Positions 24,852-32,832 of a stretch of DNA of 45,292 nucleotides are shown here, in pieces. Under the pieces are notes generated by a model. It did not search any database and was not told the origin of the DNA. It worked only from the letters and a program-made list of their open reading frames with translations. Source of the stretch: Roseiarcus sp049514155 (GTDB taxonomy: Bacteria; Pseudomonadota; Alphaproteobacteria; Rhizobiales; Beijerinckiaceae). The DNA lies in NCBI RefSeq assembly GCF_049514155.1, contig NZ_JBEKVH010000009.1:1-45292 (forward strand), written 5' to 3'. The translations under genes and the position numbers were made by a program. Numbering within the stretch: position 1 is the first letter of the stretch; each line of letters opens with the position of its first letter.

Positions 24852-25730
24852 TTAGGCGCCGAAGCGCGGCTCCGCGACGCCACGAATGCCGAGATCATGA
24901 ATGGCGAACAGACTGCCGCGGAGAACCCCGTCGCCGGGGAAACGCGGAAGCGGCGGTTTCGCCATGGAAGTCACATAGAGGATGTCGAGATTGGGGCCGC
25001 CGAACATCACGCTCGTCACTTTCTTCACCGGCATCTCGATGACGCGGTCGACTTTCCCGTCCGCCGTGTAGCGCACGATCTGCCCCGCATAGACGAGAAC
25101 GTTCCAGAGGGCGCCTTCCGCATCCACCGTCGAGCCGTCAGTGCCGCCGCCGCCGCTCATGTCGGCCATCACGAAAGCGCGCCGGTTCGAGACGGATCCG
25201 GTATTGATATCGAAGTCGTAAGCCCAGATGTCGCCGGTCCAGGTATCGGAGAAATAGAAGGTCTTGTCGTCCGGGCTGAAGCAGGGACCGTTCGAGCAAG
25301 TCATCCCGCTGTCGATCCGGGTGACTGAGAAATCGGGGTCGAGGCGGTAGAGCGCGCCGGACGCATTCTCCTCCATCGTGTCCATGGACCCGGCGAAGAA
25401 CCGGCCGCGCCGATCGACCTTGCCGTCGTTGATCCGATTGCGCGGCAAGTTTGGCTCCGGATCATGGATCAGCGTGACCTCGCCGGTCTTGAAGTCGAGC
25501 GTGTAGAAACCGCGCTCGAGCGAAAGGATCGCTCCCTCGCCATCCTTTCTCAGCGCCATGGAACCGATCTTCTGGGGGACATCCCAGCACCGCAGCTCCC
25601 GGCCGTCGGCGGTAGAACGGAACACGCGACCGTCAAAACTGTCAATCCAGTAAAGGCGCTGCTGAACGACATCCCAGAGCGGTCCTTCCCCCAGGGTTGT
25701 CTTGACGTCCAGAACTACTTCGATACGCAT
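24852..25730 (-). CDS. SMP-30/gluconolactonase/LRE family sugar lactonase
   Basis: This 292-residue six-bladed propeller carries the divalent-metal set: E15 (LGEGPLWD), N101 (RNRINDGKVDRRGRF), N147 (TCSNGPCFSPD) and D198 (GGTDGSTVDAEGALW). The family hydrolyses aldonolactones in the cytoplasm. Here it would open a sugar or deoxy-sugar lactone produced by a 1-dehydrogenase that is not encoded in the visible array. A GGAGACC ribosome site precedes the ATG, 62 bp after the BKACE stop. The array also has an unrelated lactonase at 16413. Confidence 0.92.
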   Translation of the reverse strand: MRIEVVLDVKTTLGEGPLWDVVQQRLYWIDSFDGRVFRSTADGRELRCWDVPQKIGSMALRKDGEGAILSLERGFYTLDFKTGEVTLIHDPEPNLPRNRINDGKVDRRGRFFAGSMDTMEENASGALYRLDPDFSVTRIDSGMTCSNGPCFSPDDKTFYFSDTWTGDIWAYDFDINTGSVSNRRAFVMADMSGGGGTDGSTVDAEGALWNVLVYAGQIVRYTADGKVDRVIEMPVKKVTSVMFGGPNLDILYVTSMAKPPLPRFPGDGVLRGSLFAIHDLGIRGVAEPRFGA

Positions 25731-25792
25731 GATGGTCTCCTATGCAATACGACGTCGTTCAGGGGGCCTCGCACGGCGAGGCCGCGGACTCC

Positions 25793-26725
25793 TCAGAAGG
25801 CGACCTCGTCGCCCCCCTTCAACGAGAGCATGGCGCGCGCGTCGGCGGGAGTTGCGACTTCCAGTCCGAGGCCTTCGATGATCTTTCGCGCCATCGCAAC
25901 CTGCTCGGCGCTCGAGGTGGCGAGCTTGCCCTTGCCGGCCCAAAGACTGTCTTCCAGTCCAACCCGGACATTGCCTCCAAGGGCCATCGCCTGCGCCGCG
26001 ATGCGCAGTTGACTCGCTCCGGCGCCGAGTACGGACCAGCGATAGTCCGAGCCGAACAGCCGGTCGGCCGTTCGTTTCATATGCTGGACATCCTCGGGGT
26101 GAGTTCCGATTCCACCGAGAATCCCGAACACGCATTGGACGAAATAGGGCGGCTTAACGAGACCCCGGCCGACAAAATGCGCCAAGTTATAGAGATGAGC
26201 GACGTCGTAACACTCGAACTCGAAGCGCGTGCCGTTCCCGTAGCAGGTCTCGAGAATATACTCGATATCCTTGAAGGAGTTGCGGAAGATCAGGTCTTTG
26301 GTGGCTTCGAGGTGAGGCTTTTCCCAATCGAACTTGAACGTTTCGTATCGCCTAACCAGCGGGTAGAGCCCGAAGTTGATCGATCCCATGTTGAGCGACG
26401 CGAGCTCCGGTCGAAATCTCGCGGCCGCCTGCGCGCGTTCCTCAACCTTCATGTACGGACTACCCCCCGTCGTGATGTTGATCACCGCGTTGGTGCCCTG
26501 TTTCACCCGCGGCAGGAAACGGGCGAAAGCTTCCGGCGCCTGGTCCGGCTTACCGGTCTGCGGGTCGCGGGCATGCAAGTGGAGAATCGAGGCCCCCGCT
26601 TCCGCCGCCCCGATCGCCGCAGTCGCAATCTCGTCGGGGGTGATCGGTAGATAGCGCGACATGGTCGGGGTGTGGATCGCCCCAGTGACTGCGCAACTGA
26701 TGATGACTTTTCCGGGAGTGTCCAT
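25793..26725 (-). CDS. Beta-keto-acid cleavage enzyme (BKACE, DUF849/Kce family)
   Basis: This 310-residue TIM-barrel enzyme condenses a beta-keto acid with acetyl-CoA and cleaves it to acetoacetate plus the chain-shortened acyl-CoA. Zn ligands are visible at H49 and H51 (ASILHLHARDPQTGKPD) and E258 (NVRVGLEDSLW). Other family blocks are ISCAVTGAIHTPTMS, INITTGGSPYMKVEERAQA and SLNMGSINFG. Known members use 3-keto-5-aminohexanoate, dehydrocarnitine and 2-deoxy-3-ketoribonate. The neighbouring sugar importer and lactonase argue for a keto sugar acid rather than an amine. It lies 19 bp after the 3-dehydrogenase gene, which should make its substrate. Confidence 0.93.
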   Translation of the reverse strand: MDTPGKVIISCAVTGAIHTPTMSRYLPITPDEIATAAIGAAEAGASILHLHARDPQTGKPDQAPEAFARFLPRVKQGTNAVINITTGGSPYMKVEERAQAAARFRPELASLNMGSINFGLYPLVRRYETFKFDWEKPHLEATKDLIFRNSFKDIEYILETCYGNGTRFEFECYDVAHLYNLAHFVGRGLVKPPYFVQCVFGILGGIGTHPEDVQHMKRTADRLFGSDYRWSVLGAGASQLRIAAQAMALGGNVRVGLEDSLWAGKGKLATSSAEQVAMARKIIEGLGLEVATPADARAMLSLKGGDEVAF

Positions 26726-26743
26726 TGCGATTTGTTCCGTCCT

Positions 26744-27706
26744 TCAGCGACCGACGTCGCGTTCGGCCTTGCGCTTGTGGCTGCGCAGCGCCATGAGGCG
26801 TCGATCCCGCCACAACTGGCGCGCCGCCAAGCCTTCTTCGGGAAGGCTTGCGCGCCGGCTCTGAAGTACCTTCGACAGCACTGGTCCTGCCCAGTCCACG
26901 CGCTCTTTCATGCCCTCAAAGAGACCGGCGTACATTGGCTGGTACCGCGCGACATAGTCGGCAACGCCGCCCGGCGCGTTGAGATCGATTGTCTCGAACG
27001 GTCCCATGAAGGACCAGCGCAACGCCAGTCCGTCGGCAATGCCCCTGTCCACATCGTCGGCATCGGCATAGCCGTGTGCGACCAGTCGAAATGCTTCTTC
27101 CAAAAGCGCGCCCTGCAAGCGATTCATTATGAACCCATCGAGCTCGCGCTTCATCACGAGCGGCGCCTGGCCGACCGAGAGGAGGAAGGCCTTAGCCCGC
27201 TCCATCACCGCCTTCGCCGTCCAGGGCGCCGGAACAAGCTCAACAGCGGGGACGAGATAAGGAGGATTGATCGGATGCGCGACAACGCAGCGTTCCCGAC
27301 CCTCCAATCCCTCCGAGATTGCCGACGGCAGCAACGCCGAACTCGAGCTGGCGAGAATCGCGGCCGGCGCCGCGAGTTTATCGACGCGTCCAAATATCTC
27401 GCGTTTGACCTCGAGCCGTTCCGGGCCGCACTCCTGAACCCAGACGGCGCCCTCCAATGCCTGCGGCAGTTCCTCGCACGCCGTGACGCTGGACAGGACG
27501 TCCGCAACGGAGCGACCGAATAACAGGTCATTTGCCGCCAGAGTATCTGCGACGGACTCAATGAAAGCAATGGCCCGCTCGGCGGCGCTGGGATCGGTGT
27601 CCCATAGCCGCACGTCGCAGCCGCCGCGGGCAAAGGTAATCGCCCAGGCGCGGCCGACGAGGCCGCTGCCGACGATCGCAACAATCGTTCGCGAACTGTC
27701 TGACAT
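26744..27706 (-). CDS. Lambda-crystallin/L-gulonate 3-dehydrogenase-type 3-hydroxyacid dehydrogenase
   Basis: This 320-residue protein has the 3-hydroxyacyl-CoA dehydrogenase fold but follows the free-acid branch. Its catalytic block is VVAHPINPPYLVPAVELVP, as in lambda-crystallin, rather than the HFFNPVP of CoA-ester enzymes. Conserved residues S122/S123, H144, E156 and N195 line up with S124, H145, E157 and N196 of human CRYL1 as I remember them. It should oxidise the 3-hydroxyl of an aldonate-like acid with NAD (IVGSGLVGRAWAITFARGG; acidic LWDTDP). Carnitine dehydrogenase is an alternative, but the usual thioesterase partner is missing. ATG 27706 is preferred over an open frame reaching 27799, because family sequence begins there. 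Confidence 0.88.
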   Translation of the reverse strand: MSDSSRTIVAIVGSGLVGRAWAITFARGGCDVRLWDTDPSAAERAIAFIESVADTLAANDLLFGRSVADVLSSVTACEELPQALEGAVWVQECGPERLEVKREIFGRVDKLAAPAAILASSSSALLPSAISEGLEGRERCVVAHPINPPYLVPAVELVPAPWTAKAVMERAKAFLLSVGQAPLVMKRELDGFIMNRLQGALLEEAFRLVAHGYADADDVDRGIADGLALRWSFMGPFETIDLNAPGGVADYVARYQPMYAGLFEGMKERVDWAGPVLSKVLQSRRASLPEEGLAARQLWRDRRLMALRSHKRKAERDVGR

Positions 27707-27770
27707 TCTGTTCTTCGTCCCTGCCGACGTGACGGCCGTCGCACCGTCATTCCGCTGTTGCGCCGCCATC

Positions 27771-29882
27771 TCAGTTACCTCTGCGCTCGCGAAGCGCAAT
27801 CACCGCGACGAGAACGACACATCCGAAGAGAATGGCCCGGAAGGCGTAAGGCAGGGTCGTGCCGGCAAGCAGCGTCTGCAGTGCAGTCAGCAGCAGGGCT
27901 CCTCCGATCATGCCGAGATAGTGACCGCGTCCGCCGGTAATCAGCGCGCCGCCGACGACCACCACCGCGATCGAGGGCAGCAAATAGTCGTCACCCATTC
28001 CCAGGCTGGCCTGACCCGAGAATGCGGTGAGAAGAACGCCGACGATCGCCGCGCAGAGACCAGAAAGGACATAGACGGATATTAGCACCCGCCCCGTCGG
28101 CACGCCCGAAAGCCGCGCCGCTTCCAGGCTGTTGCCGACGGCGTAGATGCGGCGCCCGAACGGCGTGCGAACGAGAAGCAGCGTGCCGACGATGATGAAG
28201 AACACCAGAAAGGCGACGACCGGCGTCACTCCCGCGACATGGCCCGTCATGAACCACCGCAGCCAGGGCGGACTATAGCCGGCCGGCGTCCCGTTGGAGT
28301 AGAGCATCGCGGCGCCTTCCAGAATGCCATTCATGGCCAGCGTCACCACGATCGGCGACAGCCCGAGCATGACGACGCCAATGCCATTGACCAGGCCGAC
28401 AGCGCTCCCAAGAAGCAGCGCCACAGGCAGCGCATACAACATGGCTGCGTCTGACCCGTGCGCCAGTCCCGCTAGCACAACGCCCGAGAACGCGATGTTC
28501 CACGGCAGCGACATGTCGAGGCCGCCGGTCAGGATGACCGCCCCTTGCCCCAGCGCCAGCACCGCGAGGAAGCTCGAAAGGACGAGCAGCGAATTCCAAT
28601 AGCTGAAGTTGCTGAAGACGTTGCCCAGGACGAACTGCGAGACGACAAGCACAAGCACGAGACAGACATACGCCGGCGCAGAATGACGGATGACCTCCGC
28701 GTGTCTTTGCAGGAATGACGGGCTGGGTCCGACGGCGGGCGCAGCCGACGCGCGCCGGGCGGCGAAGGCAAGGCGTCGATCGGTCGGGTCGCGCTGCGAA
28801 ACCAGAAGCTTGCCCTGGTACGCCCAGACGACGTCGACGGCGTGGCGGACCTGAGCGTACAAAACGGAATCGCGCGACAACGAGCCGAGAAACACCGCCA
28901 TGAGCAGCACGCAGCCTTCTGCGATCGTTGCGAAGTAGGCCGAGACGTTCAACCCCAGCAGAATGTTGACGATGATCATCAGGATGAAGGCGCCGAACAC
29001 GCTGCCGACCGGGCTGCCCTTGCCGCCGCCGAGCCGGGTGCCGCCGATGACGACCGCCGCGAAGATCGACAACATCAGCGAGTTGCCGACCAATGGATCG
29101 CCTGAACCAATCTGAGCGCTCACGAACACGCCGGCCAATCCATAGACGCCGCCGGCGAGAACGTAGGTGGCGAAAAGCACGCGCGGCGCGCGAATGCCGG
29201 TGGTCGCGGCCGCTCCGCTGTCGCTGCCCACCGCGTAGAGGGCGATGCCATAGGGCGTGCGCTTGAGCCAAGCCCAGAGCGCCAGCACCACAACCAACAG
29301 CACCACCGGGGCTGGCAGGATGCCCGGAATGGCGTTGCCCATGTAAAAGTTGCCCAGGGAGGGAGCGATGAAGCCACCCGGCTTCTCCATGACGAGCAGC
29401 GTTCCGCCTTGGACGATGAACATTGTCGACAGGGTGACCACGATCGGCTGTAGTCCCAAGAAACCGATGAAGAAGCCGTTGAACGCTCCCACGCCCATGC
29501 CGACCGCGATGCCGATGGCGGTCCACAACAGAACAGAGGCTTGCGGATCCGCTCCGTTCATCCAGGTGGCAAGCACCGTATTGATCAGAGAGACCACCGC
29601 GCCTGCCGAAAGATCGAATCCGCCGGTGAGAATGACCAGCGTCTGACCGACGGCGGCAAGCGCAAGCGGGGTTCCTCCGCTCGCCACGCTTGTCACGTCG
29701 AAGTAGGTGAGCGGACTGGGACTGATCCAATCCGTCACCAGGAGGAGCAACGCGAAAATACCGATCGCGACCAGAATCGTCCGACTGCGGCCCAGCGAAC
29801 GGCCGACGGACCGCCAGGATGCTGAGGATGAGACGACGCTCCGCGCGGCGGCGTTCGATATGCTCATGTCTGCGCGACTCAC
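27771..29882 (-). CDS. Sugar ABC transporter permease, two RbsC-type units fused in tandem
   Basis: This 703-residue membrane protein contains two complete CUT2 permease domains. Unit 1 (about residues 35-350) has QTLVILTGGFDLSAGAVVSL, LQPIVVTLSTMFIVQGGTLL and YGIALYAVGSDSGAAATTGI. Unit 2 (about 405-700) has QGAVILTGGLDMSLPWNIAF, LSPIVVTLAMNGILEGAAML and FGRRIYAVGNSLEAARLSGV. A hydrophilic linker of about 55 residues joins them. CUT2 importers normally use one RbsC-type gene as a homodimer or two separate genes. Here a single chain can supply the whole transmembrane dimer, and the halves have diverged. The GTG start (29882) overlaps the ATPase stop as GTGA; an ATG at 29867 is an alternative. 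Confidence 0.93.
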   Translation of the reverse strand: MSRADMSISNAAARSVVSSSASWRSVGRSLGRSRTILVAIGIFALLLLVTDWISPSPLTYFDVTSVASGGTPLALAAVGQTLVILTGGFDLSAGAVVSLINTVLATWMNGADPQASVLLWTAIGIAVGMGVGAFNGFFIGFLGLQPIVVTLSTMFIVQGGTLLVMEKPGGFIAPSLGNFYMGNAIPGILPAPVVLLVVVLALWAWLKRTPYGIALYAVGSDSGAAATTGIRAPRVLFATYVLAGGVYGLAGVFVSAQIGSGDPLVGNSLMLSIFAAVVIGGTRLGGGKGSPVGSVFGAFILMIIVNILLGLNVSAYFATIAEGCVLLMAVFLGSLSRDSVLYAQVRHAVDVVWAYQGKLLVSQRDPTDRRLAFAARRASAAPAVGPSPSFLQRHAEVIRHSAPAYVCLVLVLVVSQFVLGNVFSNFSYWNSLLVLSSFLAVLALGQGAVILTGGLDMSLPWNIAFSGVVLAGLAHGSDAAMLYALPVALLLGSAVGLVNGIGVVMLGLSPIVVTLAMNGILEGAAMLYSNGTPAGYSPPWLRWFMTGHVAGVTPVVAFLVFFIIVGTLLLVRTPFGRRIYAVGNSLEAARLSGVPTGRVLISVYVLSGLCAAIVGVLLTAFSGQASLGMGDDYLLPSIAVVVVGGALITGGRGHYLGMIGGALLLTALQTLLAGTTLPYAFRAILFGCVVLVAVIALRERRGN

Positions 29883-31441
29883 TGTCCGTACCCAGTTTCA
29901 CTGACCGAAGAGGCTTCGATGCGTTCCTTCCCAAGCACGGCGCGCATCACGGCCACTTCGTTGATCTCATTCCCCTGCAGGCTCTCCACCACCGCGCCGT
30001 CGTAAAGCACCGACACTCTGTCGCAGAGATTGACGAGTTCAGGAATCTCGGTGGAATGAAGAAGCACGGCGCCCCCAGCGTCGGCGAAGTCGCGAATCAG
30101 GGCGTAGAGTTCGGATTTCGTGCCGACGTCGATGCCGCGAGTGGGATCAAAGAGCAGAAGGATTCGGCTTTCGGCCATGATCCATTTCGCAACAGCGATC
30201 TTCTGTTGGTTGCCGCCCGAGAAGGCGCTGACGCGCGTGAACAGCGCCCGATCCGAGACCCCGACGGCGGAGAATATGGTGCGCGCCGACTCACGCTCGG
30301 CCGCCAGGTTCAGCAGCGCCAGGCGGCAAAACCGATTGATGACGGGCAGGCTGACGTTCGTGGTTCCGTCAAGGTTCAGGAAAAGACCCTGCGTCTTGCG
30401 ATCCTCGGGCAGAAGGCCAATCCCGATGGAGCGATGCAACGCGTCAGCGGGAGAGCTAAGATGAACCGGACGGCCGTCCACCCTCAACTCTCCCGATAGG
30501 ATCGGCGTCGCGCCGAAGCAGGCCTGAAAGAGCGATACCTGTCCCATTCCCTGAAGCGCGGCGACGCCATGGATCTCGCCCGGTCGAAGAGCGAGGTCGA
30601 CGTTCTTCAGCTTAGGGCCGGCGCAAAGCCGCCTAACCTCCAGCACGGGCTCGATTCGGGACGTCGAAACGCCGGTCGGTCGCGGTGGGTAGGTTTGCGC
30701 GATGGAGCGCCCGATGATCTTCTCGACGATCTCGTCATCGCTGATGGTTTTGACGTCGCCGGTGACGATGTGGCGCCCGTTGCGCAAAATCGTCAGGCGA
30801 TCACAGAACATGCGCACCTCCTGCATGCGGTGCGTGATGAAAAGCACGGTTGCGCCTTGCGCCTTGACCTGGGCGATCATCTCGCCAAGCCAGGCGACAT
30901 CGCCCTCCGAAAGCGCCGAGGTCGGCTCGTCAAGCAGAAGGATCTGCGGCTTGCGGTGGAGGGCGCGAGCAATCTCGACTTTCTGGCGGACACCGAGATC
31001 GAGATCGCTCGCGAGAGCATGGAGATCGACGCTGAGTCCAATCGCTTCAAAGTGCCGCGTGATGTCGCGCGCGGCCGCCGTCTTGCGAACCATGCCCGAG
31101 AATTCGATCGGCGCCCTCGGGATCAGCATGTTCTCCAGGACCGTGAGGTCTGGGATCAATGTCAGTTCCTGGAAGGCCGTCTGAATGCCGATATGTTGTG
31201 CATCCCGTGGCGAACGCAACCGAACCGACCGCCCCAGGACGCGAATCGTCCCGCTGTCTGGTTCGATCAGCCCCGACAGCAGCTTCATCGTCGTCGACTT
31301 TCCAGCTCCGTTCTCGCCAAGCAGAGCGTGAACGGCGCCGGCGGCTATCGAGAAACTGACGTCGTCGACCGCCTTGGTGGCGCCGAACGCCTTGCAGACG
31401 CCATCGATCTCGATGGCTACAGATGACGCCACTGTAGGCAT
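29879..31441 (-). CDS. Sugar ABC transporter ATP-binding protein, duplicated (RbsA/MglA type)
   Basis: This protein of about 520 residues has two ATPase domains. The first has Walker A LLGENGAGKSTTMKLLSGL, a Q-loop QTAFQELTLIPDL, a non-standard signature LDLGVRQKVEIARAL and Walker B ILLLDEPTSALSEGD. The second has a degenerate Walker A (ALQGMGQVSLFQACFG), a good signature FSGGNQQKIAVAKWI and a Walker B written LLLFDPTRGIDVGTK, where Asp replaces the usual catalytic Glu. Such asymmetry is common in CUT2 ATPases. ATG 31441 is preferred to the GTG at 31468 because GAGAGCAGGG lies just upstream. It overlaps the permease start by four bases. Confidence 0.92.
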   Translation of the reverse strand: MPTVASSVAIEIDGVCKAFGATKAVDDVSFSIAAGAVHALLGENGAGKSTTMKLLSGLIEPDSGTIRVLGRSVRLRSPRDAQHIGIQTAFQELTLIPDLTVLENMLIPRAPIEFSGMVRKTAAARDITRHFEAIGLSVDLHALASDLDLGVRQKVEIARALHRKPQILLLDEPTSALSEGDVAWLGEMIAQVKAQGATVLFITHRMQEVRMFCDRLTILRNGRHIVTGDVKTISDDEIVEKIIGRSIAQTYPPRPTGVSTSRIEPVLEVRRLCAGPKLKNVDLALRPGEIHGVAALQGMGQVSLFQACFGATPILSGELRVDGRPVHLSSPADALHRSIGIGLLPEDRKTQGLFLNLDGTTNVSLPVINRFCRLALLNLAAERESARTIFSAVGVSDRALFTRVSAFSGGNQQKIAVAKWIMAESRILLLFDPTRGIDVGTKSELYALIRDFADAGGAVLLHSTEIPELVNLCDRVSVLYDGAVVESLQGNEINEVAVMRAVLGKERIEASSVSETGYGQ

Positions 31442-31478
31442 GGCCCTGCTCTCAAAGATCTCACACACGAGGTCGATG

Positions 31479-31505
31479 TGGCCGTGGCGCGAGCGGCCAC
31501 GGCCA
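31479..31505 (-). promoter_or_regulatory. Intercistronic hairpin between binding-protein and ATPase genes
   Basis: A perfect 10-bp stem (TGGCCGTGGC / GCCACGGCCA) with a 7-nt loop GCGAGCG lies 26 bp after the binding-protein stop. In ABC sugar operons such hairpins often protect the binding-protein mRNA and reduce read-through, giving excess binding protein over membrane components. Confidence 0.6.
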
Positions 31506-31530
31506 ATCTGACTCAGTATTCGGGACTCAG

Positions 31531-32643
31531 TTATTCGGGCTGACCGACGAGCGCGGCGTTCAGGCCGATTTCCGGAAGACCCTCATAGAAGATCTGGGCG
31601 TACCAGCCGGGATTCGACACGATAGACGGCTTAAAGACGTTGCAGCCGCCCTTCATCTCGGTCCAACTTCCCGTCTCGCAGAGCTTGATGGTTTCGTTCG
31701 TCACGTAGACCTGCGGCACGACGGTGTTGTGTGGCACGTCCTTGCCTTCCAGCGCCTGCACGGCAAGTTTGAGCGCCAACGCGCCAGTGAACGGCATTGC
31801 AGCGTAGGTGATGCCCTTTACGCCAAGCGGACGATAGGTGCCGTCCATGCCTTCCACCTCGGTGCCCACTGGCAACATCTGGATGCGACTACCGTTCTCG
31901 CTCTCGCCGGCGCAAGGCTTCAGCTGGTCCGGCTTGATTCCGGCCTCGATCTGAAGTGACGACAACGTGAAGCAGCCGACCTGGGCCCAGAGCCCATCAA
32001 TCTGATCCCAATTGCGGGTGGCGAGCAGCTTCGACATCTCAGTGCGTGCGACGGCTTGGCTCCACTGCCCGACTAGCTCGCCAACCACCTTGATGTCCGG
32101 ATATTTCGCGAAGACTTCCTTGGCGCCCTTGGTGCGCCCGATGTCGACGGAGGTGCCTGGCACGCCCGTCACCATCACGACGTTGCCCTTGCCATGCAAC
32201 TGATCGACCAGCCACTGGGCGATCTTTCGGCCGGCGTCGACTTGGTCGATTCCAACGTTGTAGGCGCACGGCTCGGTGATGCCCGAGTCATAGGCGAAGA
32301 TCTTCACGCCCTTGTCGCAGGCATTCTTGACGACCTGGTTCAGCGCCGTCGGAGAAATGGGATAAACGATGATCGCTTGCGCGCCCGCCTGAACCATGGC
32401 GTTGATCTGCTGGATCTGGCGCTGAGCGCTGGGCCCCGCCACCTGAACCTGCAGATCCACCTTGTCAACGTAATCCTTGGAAGCGGCAAGCGCCTTGATC
32501 ATATTTGTAGCTTCGGCCTGCCAGTCATTGCCGATGTAGCTCATCGACAAGTAGATCTTGTACTTTCCGTCGGCTTGCGCAAGACCGCCAAACCCACAGG
32601 TAAGTACGGTTGCGAGCGCCAACGATTTCATGACTTTGTTCAC
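31531..32643 (-). CDS. Periplasmic sugar-binding protein of CUT2 ABC importer (RbsB-like, Peripla_BP_4)
   Basis: This 370-residue protein has a Sec signal peptide (MNKVMKSLALATVLTCGFGG, predicted cleavage after AQA near residue 24). A type I periplasmic binding fold follows: KIYLSMSYIGNDWQAEATNM, QINAMVQAGAQAIIVYPISP, KGVKIFAYDSGITEP. The start is GTG at 32643, fixed by an excellent AAGGAGGAG site 6 bp upstream; the frame open to 32727 is not coding. It carries several Cys residues in the C-lobe (LKPCAGESENG, IKLCETGSWTEMKGGC), unusual for RbsB and suggestive of disulfides. At about 345 mature residues it is longer than RbsB (about 270). It is the first gene of the array. The ligand is presumably a sugar, polyol or sugar acid. 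Confidence 0.92.
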   Translation of the reverse strand: MNKVMKSLALATVLTCGFGGLAQADGKYKIYLSMSYIGNDWQAEATNMIKALAASKDYVDKVDLQVQVAGPSAQRQIQQINAMVQAGAQAIIVYPISPTALNQVVKNACDKGVKIFAYDSGITEPCAYNVGIDQVDAGRKIAQWLVDQLHGKGNVVMVTGVPGTSVDIGRTKGAKEVFAKYPDIKVVGELVGQWSQAVARTEMSKLLATRNWDQIDGLWAQVGCFTLSSLQIEAGIKPDQLKPCAGESENGSRIQMLPVGTEVEGMDGTYRPLGVKGITYAAMPFTGALALKLAVQALEGKDVPHNTVVPQVYVTNETIKLCETGSWTEMKGGCNVFKPSIVSNPGWYAQIFYEGLPEIGLNAALVGQPE

Positions 32644-32719
32644 TTTAGTCTCCTCCTTCGGCTCACGCCCCGCGGTTTCATTCCGCCGTAGCCGCCACGG
32701 TCGCATTTGTGAGACACTT

Positions 32720-32734
32720 TTGATCAAAGATCAA
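32720..32734. promoter_or_regulatory. Operator-like palindrome TTGATC-AAA-GATCAA
   Basis: A perfect 6-3-6 inverted repeat in the 189-bp divergent region between the binding-protein gene and the GntR gene, 77 bp upstream of the former and 99 bp upstream of the latter. It is the natural candidate site for the adjacent GntR/FCD regulator controlling both directions. I did not see a second copy in the region. Confidence 0.6.
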
Positions 32735-32832
32735 TACCCCCCTTCCAAAAAAAATTGCTCCGTATATAACAGGGCGGACCGGCACGGAAAGCCGACGGAA
32801 CGGTAAACCGACGGATTTGCACCGAGGGCCGA

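Noticed and set aside
25793..26725. Lysine fermentation gene set (kce)
   Set aside because: No aminomutase, 3,5-diaminohexanoate dehydrogenase or 3-aminobutyryl-CoA lyase is present.
25793..27706. Carnitine degradation (carnitine dehydrogenase plus dehydrocarnitine-cleaving BKACE)
   Set aside because: The usual thioesterase partner is absent and the linked importer and lactonases are of sugar type; kept only as an alternative.
32720..32734. FNR/FixK box
   Set aside because: The half-sites TTGAT and ATCAA are five bases apart, not four as in FNR/FixK boxes, and the symmetry centre fits a 6-3-6 GntR-style palindrome beside a gntR gene.
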